Notes: generated by a model from the sequence alone, not told the origin. A stretch of 50,931 nucleotides of DNA from Limnohabitans sp. (GCA_021300495.1 JAJTDK010000021.1:1-50931); one strand, 5' to 3'; shown: positions 1 through 9,389, numbered from the stretch's first letter. Program-made: numbers and translations.

Positions 1-1455
1 TACAAAGGGAGCAATGGCTGCGTCAACCCAACACCAAGCGGGGCCCATCAAACATGCCGTCTGGCTCAGTTTGACATTCAGTTGGCTTAGGAACAATGCA
101 CCCTGTTGTCTGTTGGCCAATCCATCGGGCAGGTCGTAGCGATTGGGGTATTTGTAGCGATCTAAGTGGTGCTTAAATTCGCTGTCGCATTGTTGCACCA
201 GCGCCACCGCATCTCGGTGCAAGGAAGTGCCTGCAGTCGACCAAGACTGTGGGTCACTTTGCTGTAAAGCCCAATTAAGGATGTCCAAACTTTCTTCGAG
301 CACTTGGTCCTTCAAAACCAAAACCGGCACAGTGCCTTTGGGCGACACTGCCAACATGCTTGCAGGTTTTTGTGACAACGCAATTTCGCGAATTTCACAG
401 CGTATGCCGCTTGACAACAACGCCAATCTGGCACGCATGGCGTAAGGGCAGCGTCGGAAAGAATACAAAATAGGTGCATCAACTGGTAACAAGGCAGCAA
501 CCCTTTCTTGACGTTGTGGCGTGCCAATGTGATTGGTATGACGCGCCTTGGCAATTTCCCATTGTTTTTGTCTTTCCCGTGCGCTGTTCTTTTGAACCTC
601 GCTGGTGTGATCATGACACCGTGGGCAACTGACGCCCAACTCAAACATGTCTGATGCTTTGGCGCCAGGTGGCAAGGGTTCACGACAAGCACGGCACAAC
701 TCATGGGGGCCCGGTGTCAAGCCATGACCCACAGACACTCGCTCGTCAAACACAAAGCACTCACCCTCCCACAGGCTTTTCTCTGGGGGGACAAGCTCTA
801 GGTATTTAAGAATGCCGCCTTGCAAATGATAGACATCTTCGAACCCATGTTCCAACATCAAAGAGGTTGATTTTTCGCATCGGATACCTCCAGTGCAAAA
901 CATGGCCACTCTTGGCTTCTGCCCATTTTTTGCCTCTAAGACTTTCGCGTGCTTGACCCAGTCAGTCAGTTGCGAAAAGCTTTGTATCTGTGGATCGACG
1001 GCGCCTTTGAAGCTGCCAATTTCAACCTCGTAATCATTGCGCGTGTCGATCACCACCACATCTGGTGCAGAAATAAGATCGTTCCAATCTTCTGGTTTGA
1101 CGTACTGGCCCACTCGCTTGGTCGGGCTGATGCCATCGACACCCAGCGTGACAATTTCTTTTTTAAGTCGAACTTTCATGCGATGAAAAGGCGCTTTGTT
1201 TGAAACAGACTCTTTGTGCTCTAAGTCGGCCAGCTTGGGATCTTGTCGCAAGTAGGCCAGCACCGCATGCACATCTTCTGGCACACCCGCAATCGTGCTG
1301 TTGATGCCTTCACGCGCCAACAATATCAAGCCCTTGACGTTGTGCGCTTCGCAAAATGCCAGCAAGGCAGCACGCCGATCTGCATAGTCAGGCAGATCAA
1401 CAAACTTGTAAAAGGCTGCAGTCAAAAAAGTAGTTTCAGTCGCATTCAAGGTCAT
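1..1455 (-). CDS. trhO: tRNA uridine(34) hydroxylase TrhO fused to a glutathione S-transferase-like domain (3' end outside window)
   Basis: The frame is open from ATG at 1455 to base 1 (485 codons, no stop), so the C-terminus is missing. Residues about 1-310 are a TrhO/UPF0176 protein: an N-terminal ferredoxin-like part, then a rhodanese domain with the active-site loop C187-TGGIR-C193, then a segment with CxxC...CxxC cysteine pairs (CRAC and CPRC). TrhO hydroxylates U34 of some tRNAs to 5-hydroxyuridine. From about residue 325 a second module starts, with CPYA at 336-339, a later TVPVLVL strand carrying the cis-Pro and an ESLDIL motif, as in the thioredoxin-fold half of a glutathione S-transferase. 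A helical C-terminal half follows. E. coli TrhO is about 350 residues, so the GST part is an addition. It is divergent from ggt. Identity of the first half is secure; the role of the second is unknown. Confidence 0.88.
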   Translation of the reverse strand, partial: MTLNATETTFLTAAFYKFVDLPDYADRRAALLAFCEAHNVKGLILLAREGINSTIAGVPEDVHAVLAYLRQDPKLADLEHKESVSNKAPFHRMKVRLKKEIVTLGVDGISPTKRVGQYVKPEDWNDLISAPDVVVIDTRNDYEVEIGSFKGAVDPQIQSFSQLTDWVKHAKVLEAKNGQKPRVAMFCTGGIRCEKSTSLMLEHGFEDVYHLQGGILKYLELVPPEKSLWEGECFVFDERVSVGHGLTPGPHELCRACREPLPPGAKASDMFELGVSCPRCHDHTSEVQKNSARERQKQWEIAKARHTNHIGTPQRQERVAALLPVDAPILYSFRRCPYAMRARLALLSSGIRCEIREIALSQKPASMLAVSPKGTVPVLVLKDQVLEESLDILNWALQQSDPQSWSTAGTSLHRDAVALVQQCDSEFKHHLDRYKYPNRYDLPDGLANRQQGALFLSQLNVKLSQTACLMGPAWCWVDAAIAPFV

Positions 1456-1552
1456 AGCGCTATTTTGCCTTGAGTCAGGTCGGAGACGGGCTGATCTATG
1501 TCAGATGCTTCAAAATACACTGGTTCTGTAGAGAGGCGCTTCGCGTTCAAAA

Positions 1553-3313
1553 ATGATGTTTCAAAGTTCTTTCATCTCTCACCCTCGTCTTAGTCAGAGG
1601 CTTTGCCTCATCTTTTCGCTGCTCAGTACCGCCGCTTTCGCTCAAAGCCCCTATTTTGAGATTACCCAAAAGCCGGCTCAGGTGGCTGTGACCACAGCCC
1701 ACCCCATGGCCACCGAGGCAGCACTCAAAATGCTTCAACAAGGTGGGTCTGCGATCGATGCAGCCATTGCAGCGCAACTGATGCTGGGGCTGGTTGAGTC
1801 ACAATCGTCTGGTTTAGGTGGCGGCACTTTCTTGATGCATTGGGATGCCGCTCAAAAATCACTGAGCAGCCTAGATGGCCTTGCCATTTCTCCTCAAAAA
1901 ACGACCGCCTCCCTCACCACCGATGTAGATGGGAGTCAACTTCCCTCTGCCTCAATGGGCCGTGGCGGCCGGAGTGCAGGCGTTCCAGGCACCCTGCCCT
2001 TGTTAGCCAAAGCGCACGCTAAATTTGGCAAATTGACCTGGCCAACGTTGTTTGTCCCGGCCATAGAGGCCGCCAGCAAGGGCTTTCCCATGCCGGCCTA
2101 TATGCATCAAATTTTGTCAGCGCCAACAGCCGCCAAAGATCACGCCGATATGTTGGCTTTGTATTTTGACGATGCTCAAAAAGTAAAGCCTGTGGGCACG
2201 CTCATTGTCAACCCCGACTATGCCAAGACGCTTCAAAGCATCGCCCTTAAAGGGCCCTCCGCAATTTGGGCTGATGGTGCCAGTACAGATTTTTTGGCTG
2301 CCGTTCAAAGGGGCTACAAGCCGTCTCTGATGACCGAAGAAGATTTAAAAAGCTACCCAGTCGAAGAACGTGAACCCCTGTGTGGTCCCTACCTGCGTTA
2401 CAGAGTTTGCGTCATGGCACCGCCTTCATTTGGCGGCGTGGTGGTTCTTCAAGTGCTGCAAATGTTGGCGGAAAAATCCAGCTTGGGCACTGACTTTAAT
2501 CAGCCCGAGTTTGCGCATGCCTTTGCCGAGGCCGGCAAATTAGCGCAAGTTGACAGGCATCGTTATGTGGCAGACCCTGCATTTTTCAAAGTGCCTGCCA
2601 AGGCCTTGGTCAGCCCGGCTTACGTCAAACAACGCGCAGCTCTGATTCAAACCAACACCCTGCCCAGTTATGGCCCTGGACAGCCAGAAGCCATGTTGGC
2701 TGAGGCATCAGGGCAGTCCATGGCACAAGGCGCAGCAGCACCTAACTCCGATGCAACCAGCCAATTGGCAGTGGTAGATGCACAAGGCAACGCAGTCAGC
2801 ATGACGACCACCAACAATTTGAATTTTGGTTCGCGCATCTTGGTCCAAGGTTATGTGTTGAACAATGCCATGACCAACTTCACCACATCGCCCAAACCAG
2901 GCGAAATAGCACCCAACAAAATGGAACCCCGAAAAAGACCTGTCACCTCCATGGTGCCGACCATGGTTTTTGACGAGGCAGGTCAATTGGTCACGCTAGG
3001 CGGATCGGCTGGCGGTGGACAAATCGTGGACTATGTTTCTGCCAACTTGGTTCGCATGTTGGCCAACCAATTAAGCCCCTTTGAAGCCCTGGCACAAGGG
3101 CACATATCAACGGCCCTCCCCAATCGAGTTCAACTTGAAAAAGGAACTTCAGCAGCCCAATTGGCCGAAGCCCTTCTGGCCAAGGGCCAAAAAGTTGAAG
3201 TCGTGCCCATGAACAGCGGCATGGGATTTTTAAAGCGCGCTGGCAATGGCTGGATCGGATCTGCAGATCCGCGAAGAGACGGTGTTGCTTGGGGCTTTAA
3301 CCCCAAACCTTAG
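1553..3313 (+). CDS. ggt: gamma-glutamyltransferase (secreted)
   Basis: This 586-residue protein is a Ntn-hydrolase of the gamma-glutamyltranspeptidase family, which cleaves glutathione and other gamma-glutamyl amides in the periplasm. Residues 1-30 look like a signal peptide (basic start, hydrophobic LCLIFSLLSTAAFA, likely cleavage after AFA). The autoprocessing nucleophile is probably T402 in DATSQLAVVD. E. coli has TTHYSVVD here, so the second Thr and the His are replaced by Ser and Gln, as in some divergent members. An SAGGG oxyanion-type loop follows in the small subunit. Two ATG codons (1553 and 1556) are possible and no strong Shine-Dalgarno is visible. The last 17 bases overlap the convergent phyH gene. 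Family assignment is firm; the substrate is not known. Confidence 0.9.
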   Translation: MMFQSSFISHPRLSQRLCLIFSLLSTAAFAQSPYFEITQKPAQVAVTTAHPMATEAALKMLQQGGSAIDAAIAAQLMLGLVESQSSGLGGGTFLMHWDAAQKSLSSLDGLAISPQKTTASLTTDVDGSQLPSASMGRGGRSAGVPGTLPLLAKAHAKFGKLTWPTLFVPAIEAASKGFPMPAYMHQILSAPTAAKDHADMLALYFDDAQKVKPVGTLIVNPDYAKTLQSIALKGPSAIWADGASTDFLAAVQRGYKPSLMTEEDLKSYPVEEREPLCGPYLRYRVCVMAPPSFGGVVVLQVLQMLAEKSSLGTDFNQPEFAHAFAEAGKLAQVDRHRYVADPAFFKVPAKALVSPAYVKQRAALIQTNTLPSYGPGQPEAMLAEASGQSMAQGAAAPNSDATSQLAVVDAQGNAVSMTTTNNLNFGSRILVQGYVLNNAMTNFTTSPKPGEIAPNKMEPRKRPVTSMVPTMVFDEAGQLVTLGGSAGGGQIVDYVSANLVRMLANQLSPFEALAQGHISTALPNRVQLEKGTSAAQLAEALLAKGQKVEVVPMNSGMGFLKRAGNGWIGSADPRRDGVAWGFNPKP

Positions 3314-4109
3314 GAAACAATGCGTCGTTCATTTCGGCACCGTCTGGCAAGCGTTTTTCCAAGTCGGTAAAAGGTGGCGACGTGACCCAGCGTCGCACAG
3401 CATGGCGTGCATCGTCGCCCAAGTATCTGGCAGAGAACACGCGCCTTCTTCTTTCAGGTCCAACACCGCTAGAAGCATGCAGAGACAACATCTGAAAAGC
3501 CACGCAATCGCCTGGCTCTAGGGCCCACGCGAGTTGCTTGTATTCATCGGGCTTGTCTTCAATTGATGGCAACTCAGCCAAACTTCCCTCTGGAAACCAT
3601 TTGGCTTGTTGGTCTCTAAACGTTCGAGGCATGTACCAGGTTCCCAAATGCGATTGCGCTACAAACCTGAGCGTGCTGGCCAAAGGCACAGGATCGACCG
3701 GAATCCAAAAACTCACGTTTTGGCGACCACTCACGTTGTAATAAGGTTGATCTTGGTGCCAAGGTGTTGCTTGTTGCGTACCAGGCTCCTTGACCAACAA
3801 ATGATCGTGATAAAGCCGCACGGTTTTTGACTGCATGAGTTGCGCCGCCAAATGGGGCAAGGTCGAATTCAATAAGATGCTTTGATAGCTTGGATTTGAG
3901 GGCCAGGTACAGAAGTCTTCAATGAAGCGCCCAGGATCCTCGGCCTGGCTGGCCACTTGTACCAAAGGACTTAAATGTGCCAGATTGTGTTCAATGCCTT
4001 GTTCGAGTGTTTGAATTTCTTGTGCGTTGAAAACACCGCGCAACACAACAGCACCCAAGCTCTGATAGCTCTCAATGGTTTCGGTCGTCAACACATGTGT
4101 TCTTGACAT
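3297..4109 (-). CDS. phytanoyl-CoA dioxygenase family Fe(II)/2-oxoglutarate oxygenase
   Basis: The product is about 270 residues and belongs to the PhyH family of non-haem iron oxygenases. The iron ligands can be read as H118-x-D120 (WHQDQPYY) and distal H211 (LSLHASSG), with the 2-oxoglutarate-binding Arg expected in RRRRVFSARY. ATG at 4109 is chosen because GAGGTG lies about 5 bases upstream; a GTG at 4118 would add three residues. It is the last gene of the unit that includes rsfS, rlmH and maf and begins about 10 bases after maf. The family includes hydroxylases of lipids, ectoine and small metabolites. Nothing here fixes the substrate, and its place behind ribosome-assembly genes may be incidental. 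Confidence 0.82.
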   Translation of the reverse strand: MSRTHVLTTETIESYQSLGAVVLRGVFNAQEIQTLEQGIEHNLAHLSPLVQVASQAEDPGRFIEDFCTWPSNPSYQSILLNSTLPHLAAQLMQSKTVRLYHDHLLVKEPGTQQATPWHQDQPYYNVSGRQNVSFWIPVDPVPLASTLRFVAQSHLGTWYMPRTFRDQQAKWFPEGSLAELPSIEDKPDEYKQLAWALEPGDCVAFQMLSLHASSGVGPERRRRVFSARYLGDDARHAVRRWVTSPPFTDLEKRLPDGAEMNDALFPKVWG

Positions 4110-4119
4110 AGAACTCACC

Positions 4120-4710
4120 TCAAATGTTCTTCAACAATTCTGCCGTCTCAAAAAGTGGCAAACCCATGATGCCAGTATAGGAGCCCTGAATTTCTGAAAT
4201 ATAAGCAGCGGCCATACCTTGAACACCATAGGCACCCGCTTTGCCAAAGGGCTCTCCACTTGCAACATAGGCTTTGATCTCTGACAACTTCATGGGTGCA
4301 AAAGTCACTTTAGAAACAGACACACTCAAGTCACGCCGACGGCCAGAAGCTACAGCCACGGCGGTTAAGACTCTGTGAGTTTGGCCAGACAAAGTTTTTA
4401 AAATTCGCATGGCATCTTGCTCATTTTCGGGTTTGCCTAAGATCACTCGGCCTAAGGCCACAGTGGTGTCAGCGCACAACACCGGCGCAGGTTTTAAGCC
4501 TCGCGCTTGCATGCGTTTGACGGCGGCTTCAAGTTTCAATTGCGTCACGCGCTTCACGTAGGTCAAAGGGGCTTCACCTGGTACTTCGCGTTCTAGTGAT
4601 TCTGCATCTTCGTCTGGGGAGGCCAACAACAACTCATATCGAACGCCTATCTGTTCGAGCAATTGTTTGCGTCTAGGACTTTGCGAGGCCAGGTAAACGA
4701 AATCTTTCAT
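4120..4710 (-). CDS. maf: Maf-family nucleotide pyrophosphatase (YhdE-type, dTTP/UTP)
   Basis: Maf proteins hydrolyse non-canonical or selected nucleoside triphosphates to the monophosphate. The 196-residue product starts MKDFVYLASQSPRR, with the SQSPRR signature, followed by CADTTV (catalytic Asp) and the C-terminal GKAGAYGVQG and MGLPLFET motifs typical of the dTTP/UTP-specific YhdE branch rather than the m7GTP-specific YceF branch. ATG at 4710 is used because it lies 7 bases after the rlmH stop and gives the normal N-terminus; an upstream in-frame ATG at 4746 would run back into rlmH. It sits between rlmH and phyH. Confidence 0.92.
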   Translation of the reverse strand: MKDFVYLASQSPRRKQLLEQIGVRYELLLASPDEDAESLEREVPGEAPLTYVKRVTQLKLEAAVKRMQARGLKPAPVLCADTTVALGRVILGKPENEQDAMRILKTLSGQTHRVLTAVAVASGRRRDLSVSVSKVTFAPMKLSEIKAYVASGEPFGKAGAYGVQGMAAAYISEIQGSYTGIMGLPLFETAELLKNI

Positions 4711-4717
4711 TGCAAGT

Positions 4718-5185
4718 TTATTCTCGGTGGTAAGGATGGTTGGCATTGATCGACCAAGCTCGATACAACTGTTCGATGAGCAAGACTCTGGCCATGGCGT
4801 GTGGCAGCGTGAGATCGGACAATCGAATGCGTTCGTGTGCTGCATCTCTAAAGGCTGGCTCTAAACCATCTGGCCCCCCAATAATGAGCGCAACATCATC
4901 ACCGCCGAGTTGCCAATCTTTTAAACGCTGTGCCAGCGCCGTGGTCCGCAATGACGTACCGCGCTCGTCTAAAACCACCACTCGGGTACCGCGCGGAATG
5001 ACCGCTTCAATGCGTTGACGCTCTGCAGCGACCAAGGTTTCATAGGTTTTAGAGCCGCGGGGCTCGGTCTTCACAGCCTTGAGCTCTACTTTGAGCTCAG
5101 GGGGAAAGCGCTTGGCGTAATCGTCCCACGCTGTTTGCGCCCAATCGGGGACGCGTTGCCCCACTGCCACGATTAGCAGCTTCAT
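4718..5185 (-). CDS. rlmH: 23S rRNA pseudouridine(1915) N3-methyltransferase RlmH
   Basis: RlmH methylates pseudouridine 1915 in helix 69 of 23S rRNA on assembled 70S ribosomes. The product has 155 residues, the standard length, and shows the SPOUT (trefoil-knot) C-terminus: LIIGGPDGL for AdoMet binding and the [19 protein letters not shown] stretch, ending YHRE. It lies 5 bases after the rsfS stop and 7 bases before maf, a gene order common in proteobacteria that ties it to ribosome maturation. Confidence 0.97.
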   Translation of the reverse strand: MKLLIVAVGQRVPDWAQTAWDDYAKRFPPELKVELKAVKTEPRGSKTYETLVAAERQRIEAVIPRGTRVVVLDERGTSLRTTALAQRLKDWQLGGDDVALIIGGPDGLEPAFRDAAHERIRLSDLTLPHAMARVLLIEQLYRAWSINANHPYHRE

Positions 5186-5190
5186 GAAAC

Positions 5191-5889
5191 TCAGGCCTTA
5201 GGCTTGGCCTTGGCGGAGGACTTGGATGCTGGCTTAGGTGCTGCCTTGGCTGCTGGTTTGGCGCTGGACTTGGCGGCAGGTTTACTGGCAGGTTTAACGA
5301 CAGATTTTGAAACAGACTTGGTGCTTGATTTGGCAGGTGCTTTGCCGGCTGTTTTAGCAGCAGGTTTGCCGCTTGATTTAGCCGGCACTTTGCGCGTGGG
5401 CTTGAGCGCTTCCGAGCCCATGGGCCCCACCGGCACAGAATCACGCCGTGTAGGCGTGCGTCCTGCACTGACATTGGCCTTCTTCTTGGCAACGGGCTTG
5501 CGCACAGGTTCAGCAGGCTTGGGGGCACCCAGCTTCAAACGCACCGGCTTGTCGCCCCAAATTTCTTCAAGGTTGTAATAAGAACGAATGGTGGGCTGCA
5601 TCACGTGCGCCACAACACTGCCGCAATCGACAATGATCCACTCTCCGTTGTCTTCACCCTCAATGCGAGGCTTGGCGAAGCCCGCTTCTTTCACCTTGTC
5701 GCGCACGCTGGCTGCCAAGGCTTTGGTTTGACGGTTGGAAGTACCTGACGCGATGATGACACGCTCAAAAAGAGCGGACATCTCTTCTGTGTCGAACACC
5801 ACAATTTCTTGTGCTTTCACATCTTCCAATGCATCAACAACAATGCGCTGGAGTTTTTGGGTGTCTTTTTTGGCAGAGGTATCGTTCAT
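5191..5889 (-). CDS. rsfS: ribosomal silencing factor RsfS with long lysine/alanine/proline tail
   Basis: RsfS binds L14 of the 50S subunit and blocks joining with 30S during starvation. Residues about 1-120 are the RsfS domain ([47 protein letters not shown]). Most RsfS proteins end about there, at 105-150 residues. This one goes on to 232 with a highly basic low-complexity tail made of AKSS, KPAAK and KPASK-like units, much like bacterial histone-H1-like proteins. The ATG overlaps the nadD stop (ATGA, 5886-5889). The domain call is certain. The tail is likely disordered and may bind RNA or DNA, which is inference. Confidence 0.95.
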   Translation of the reverse strand: MNDTSAKKDTQKLQRIVVDALEDVKAQEIVVFDTEEMSALFERVIIASGTSNRQTKALAASVRDKVKEAGFAKPRIEGEDNGEWIIVDCGSVVAHVMQPTIRSYYNLEEIWGDKPVRLKLGAPKPAEPVRKPVAKKKANVSAGRTPTRRDSVPVGPMGSEALKPTRKVPAKSSGKPAAKTAGKAPAKSSTKSVSKSVVKPASKPAAKSSAKPAAKAAPKPASKSSAKAKPKA

Positions 5890-6482
5890 CGTGCAGGCTG
5901 GTAGAGGTGATGGCTTTGAATATACAGCGCAACGGTCGGTGGGACCAGAGCGTCAATGGCTTGCCCTTGGGCCACCCGTGCTCGAACTTGCGTTGCACTG
6001 TGTGGCAAATTGGGCAATTTCAAGGCCTGAGTGGGGATGTCATGGCTGGGAGCGTCGGAGTCTGAGAATTCGGACATCTCGCGTTCAGCGACGCAAATTA
6101 TAGCTCGCTGGGCAATTTCTCCAATTTCATGCCATGTTGCCAAGGCTTTGCCCTGATCTTCTCCGATGAATAAAAAGAACTGGGCGTCTGGATACTGATC
6201 AGAAAGGCTTCGCAAGGTGTCGATGGTGTAACTGGCGCCCTCTCGGTGCAACTCGATTTCATCCACCCGGGCCTGCCTTAGGTGACTAAAAGCCAGCTTG
6301 GCCATGGCGGCCCTGTGCTCACCATTGCTTAAGTCTCGCGGTTTGTGCCAAGCTTTCCCAGTAGGCACCACAATCAACTCGTCCAAATGAAATTGAACGA
6401 TGGCAGCTTCGGCCATGGCCACATGAGCAATGTGCGGCGGATCAAATGCACCGCCCAAAATGCCAATGCGTTGTGGTGTCAA
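5886..6482 (-). CDS. nadD: nicotinate-nucleotide adenylyltransferase NadD
   Basis: NadD adenylates nicotinate mononucleotide to deamido-NAD. The protein shows the nucleotidyltransferase motifs [11 protein letters not shown] near the N-terminus and [11 protein letters not shown] near the C-terminus. I place the start at TTG 6482. It gives an N-terminus directly before [13 protein letters not shown], it overlaps the hemF stop as TTGA, and AAGGGA stands about 6 bases upstream. The longer reading to 6563 would add residues lying inside hemF. The product is then 198 residues. The 3' end overlaps rsfS by four bases, so translation of hemF, nadD and rsfS is probably coupled. Confidence 0.93.
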   Translation of the reverse strand: MTPQRIGILGGAFDPPHIAHVAMAEAAIVQFHLDELIVVPTGKAWHKPRDLSNGEHRAAMAKLAFSHLRQARVDEIELHREGASYTIDTLRSLSDQYPDAQFFLFIGEDQGKALATWHEIGEIAQRAIICVAEREMSEFSDSDAPSHDIPTQALKLPNLPHSATQVRARVAQGQAIDALVPPTVALYIQSHHLYQPAR

Positions 6483-7396
6483 ACCCAATCCCTTGGTTTT
6501 AAAAATTGACTGGCCAATTGAGCTTCTGCTGAACCGGGCGCATCGACTCTGTTGTAGGACCATGTCACCAAAGAAGGCATGGACAACAAAATCGATTCAG
6601 TGCGGCCTCCTGATTGCAAACCGAAATGAGTGCCCCGGTCCCAGACCAAATTGAATTCGACATAACGACCACGGCGATAAAGTTGGAAATCTCTTTCGCG
6701 TTCGCCATAAGGCGTATCTTTTCTGCGCATCACGAGGGGCATGTAGGCTTTTAAAAGTCCATTGCCCACATCTTGCATCATGGCGAATCCTTTTTCAAAA
6801 CCCAGTTCTGAAAAGTCATCGTAAAAAATGCCGCCAACGCCGCGTGCTTCGTTGCGGTGTTTTAAAAAGAAATACTCATCACACCATTTTTTAAAGCGTG
6901 GGTGTAGATCTGCGCCATAAGGTTGAACAGCGTCTTTGCAGGTTTGGTGAAAGTGCACCGCATCTTCTTCAAAACCGTAATAAGGGGTCAGGTCCATGCC
7001 GCCGCCAAACCACGCCACAGGCGCTTTACCCTCGGGCTTCGCCACAATCATTCGAACATTCATGTGAACGGTGGGCACATAGGGGTTGCGTGGATGAAAG
7101 ACCAAAGACAAGCCCATGGCTTCAAAAGGCGCACCCGCCAACTCTGGTCGATGCTGCGTCGCTGAAGGCGGCAGCTTTGGGCCGGTCACATGTGAGAAGC
7201 CGCAGCCCGCTCTTTCAAATACCGGCCCACCTTCCAGAATTTGGGTAATGCCGTCGCCTTGCAGCATTTCGCCCTCTGGCTTTTTCCAAGCATCGACCAC
7301 AAAAGGCGTGCCATCTAAGTCATGCAAAGACTTGGTAATTCTGGCTTGAAGCTGGATGAGGTATTGCCGAACGCTGTGGGCTTGGCTAACTTGCAT
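6479..7396 (-). CDS. hemF: oxygen-dependent coproporphyrinogen III oxidase HemF
   Basis: HemF oxidatively decarboxylates coproporphyrinogen III to protoporphyrinogen IX in haem synthesis using O2. The 305-residue protein contains the family landmarks [55 protein letters not shown] (conserved residues read in order) and [15 protein letters not shown] at 7396 gives the usual N-terminus and starts 31 bases after the acyltransferase stop. An in-frame upstream ATG at 7480 would overlap that gene by 53 bases and is disfavoured. The stop overlaps the nadD TTG. Confidence 0.96.
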   Translation of the reverse strand: MQVSQAHSVRQYLIQLQARITKSLHDLDGTPFVVDAWKKPEGEMLQGDGITQILEGGPVFERAGCGFSHVTGPKLPPSATQHRPELAGAPFEAMGLSLVFHPRNPYVPTVHMNVRMIVAKPEGKAPVAWFGGGMDLTPYYGFEEDAVHFHQTCKDAVQPYGADLHPRFKKWCDEYFFLKHRNEARGVGGIFYDDFSELGFEKGFAMMQDVGNGLLKAYMPLVMRRKDTPYGERERDFQLYRRGRYVEFNLVWDRGTHFGLQSGGRTESILLSMPSLVTWSYNRVDAPGSAEAQLASQFLKPRDWV

Positions 7397-7427
7397 GCTG
7401 TGTCTTTCTGAATACTCTGTTTGTTGT

Positions 7428-8087
7428 CTATTGGCTGTTTTCTCTGGCGGGCAAAGGTCGGATAGGGGCGACTTTGTCATTGTGAAAACCTTCTACACCT
7501 TCGTACATTTTTCGAATGCGCGCGTAATCAAGTTCTACATCACCAGTCAGTTTCAAGAAGCCTTCAAACTTCAGCTGCTTTTTGGCGTAGTCGAGATGTA
7601 CCACAGCCAAAGGTAAATTGGCACCCATGGCCAATTGATAAAAGCCACTGCGCCATCCCTCTGTTCGCTTTCGAGTTCCCTCAGGCGACAAGCCAATCCA
7701 CAAGAATTGATTTGCGCGCTGGTGTTCTGCAAAAACCTCGATCATGGCGCCGACGACACCGCGCGACGAAGACCGGTCAATGGGCACGCCACCAATCCAG
7801 CGAAGCCAAGGGCCAAACAAAGGGATTTTCAACAGGGATTCTTTGCACCAAAAAAACAAGGGCAAGCCCATGGTCCATTTGCACAACATGGCTGTGCAGA
7901 AATCCCAATTGCTGGTGTGCGGATAGACAATGGCTACGCCTTGCAAGCTTGGTAAACCCTGGAAATCAACTCGCCAACCAATCAGCTTGAGCAGCCAAGC
8001 GGCCCAAACATGGCCCTTCATTTGATACGCATAGGGCCCAGGAATTAACGCCGATGCGGGGACGGATTGTTCTTCAAGCATGTTCAC
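7428..8087 (-). CDS. PlsC-like acyltransferase (lysophospholipid acyltransferase family)
   Basis: The 219-residue protein has the acyltransferase motifs H57-x4-D62 (PHTSNWD) and SPEGTRKR, which bind the acyl donor and the phosphate of the acceptor in the glycerolphosphate acyltransferase family. It is shorter than PlsC and resembles stand-alone 1-acyl-glycerol-3-phosphate acyltransferase-like proteins that lie between purD and hemF in related bacteria. The start is GTG at 8087, overlapping the purD TGA as GTGA; an ATG two codons downstream (8081) is also possible. The lipid substrate cannot be read from sequence. Confidence 0.85.
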   Translation of the reverse strand: MNMLEEQSVPASALIPGPYAYQMKGHVWAAWLLKLIGWRVDFQGLPSLQGVAIVYPHTSNWDFCTAMLCKWTMGLPLFFWCKESLLKIPLFGPWLRWIGGVPIDRSSSRGVVGAMIEVFAEHQRANQFLWIGLSPEGTRKRTEGWRSGFYQLAMGANLPLAVVHLDYAKKQLKFEGFLKLTGDVELDYARIRKMYEGVEGFHNDKVAPIRPLPARENSQ

Positions 8088-9379
8088 GATTTAATGGCCC
8101 TGAATCCAATATCTCTTCGATATTGTTGTCCATCAAAGTGAATCCCTTTGGCCACTTCGTAGGCTTTGTGTTGCGCTTGCTTCACCGAATCGGCCAGCAC
8201 GGTAACGCACAGGACACGACCCCCTGAACTGAGAGTTTGACCCTCCTTTGCAGTCGTCCCCGCATGAAACACCATGGCGTCCAACTCATCTTTAGGCAAT
8301 CCAGAAATGACATCACCCTTGCGTGGGTTCATGGGGTAACCAGCGGCTGCCATGACGACTCCCAAGGCTGTTCTTCTGTCCCACTCCAATTCAACTGTGT
8401 CCAATTTTTCGCTGGTAGCGGCTAACATGACCTCCACCAAATCGCTCTTCAAACGCATCATGATGGGCTGGGTTTCCGGGTCGCCCATGCGGCAGTTGAA
8501 CTCCAATGTTTTGGGCTGGCCTTTCTCATCAATCATGAGACCGGCATACAAAAAGCCGGTGTAGGGAATGCCGTCTTTTTCCATGCCCTTGATGGTCGGC
8601 ATAATCACTTCACGCATGGCGCGTGCGTGCACTTGTGCCGTGACCACGGGTGCGGGAGAGTAAGCGCCCATGCCACCTGTGTTGGGACCTTCATCGTGGT
8701 CTAACAAGCGCTTGTGATCCTGGCTGGTAGCCAAGGCCACCACATTTTTGCCATCACACAACACAATGAAGCTGGCCTCTTCGCCTTGCAAAAATTCTTC
8801 TATCACAACGCGTGGCACAGCAGCGCCATCTGCACCTGCGTTGTGAACTACGCCCAAGCTGTTGTCCAGCAACATGAAGTCAATGGCCTCGTGAGCTTCT
8901 GTAGCCGTCATGGCCACCACCACGCCTTTACCTGCCGCTAAGCCATCTGCCTTCACAACAATGGGCGCTCCCATTTTGTCGACATACGCATGCGCTAGTG
9001 CAACATCCGTGAAGGATTGATAAAGGGCTGTCGGAATACCATGTCTAAGCATGAACGCTTTAGAAAAAGCTTTCGAGCTTTCCAATTGCGCGGCTGCTTT
9101 CGTGGGTCCAAAAATTTTCATGGCATGCGCACGAAACTCATCCACAATGCCTGCAGCCAAAGGGCCCTCAGGCCCTACCACCGTGAGATCGATTTTTTCT
9201 TGTTGCGCCCATTCGCGCAGTGCCTTCACATCGGTGATGGGCACGTCAACCAAGTTGGGATCGCGCGCGGTGCCGCCATTGCCTGGTGCTACAAACACTT
9301 TCTGAATGCGTTGTGATTGCGACAACTTCCAAGCCAAAGCATGCTCTCGTCCGCCACCACCTACTACCAATACTTTCAT
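8084..9379 (-). CDS. purD: phosphoribosylamine-glycine ligase PurD
   Basis: PurD joins 5-phosphoribosylamine and glycine with ATP to form GAR, the second step of purine synthesis. The 431-residue length is standard. The N-terminus VLVVGGGGREHALAWKL, the glycine-rich ATP-grasp segment KADGLAAGKGVVVA and the metal/ATP-binding LEFNCRMGDPETQ are all visible. It begins 10 bases after the yebC stop with AGG just upstream, and its stop overlaps the next gene by four bases. Confidence 0.97.
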   Translation of the reverse strand: MKVLVVGGGGREHALAWKLSQSQRIQKVFVAPGNGGTARDPNLVDVPITDVKALREWAQQEKIDLTVVGPEGPLAAGIVDEFRAHAMKIFGPTKAAAQLESSKAFSKAFMLRHGIPTALYQSFTDVALAHAYVDKMGAPIVVKADGLAAGKGVVVAMTATEAHEAIDFMLLDNSLGVVHNAGADGAAVPRVVIEEFLQGEEASFIVLCDGKNVVALATSQDHKRLLDHDEGPNTGGMGAYSPAPVVTAQVHARAMREVIMPTIKGMEKDGIPYTGFLYAGLMIDEKGQPKTLEFNCRMGDPETQPIMMRLKSDLVEVMLAATSEKLDTVELEWDRRTALGVVMAAAGYPMNPRKGDVISGLPKDELDAMVFHAGTTAKEGQTLSSGGRVLCVTVLADSVKQAQHKAYEVAKGIHFDGQQYRRDIGFRAIKS

Positions 9380-9389
9380 TGATCAAGCC

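Noticed and set aside
5097-5578. Open frames opposite to or out of phase with the RsfS tail
   Set aside because: They arise from the low-complexity tail; rsfS and rlmH explain the region.
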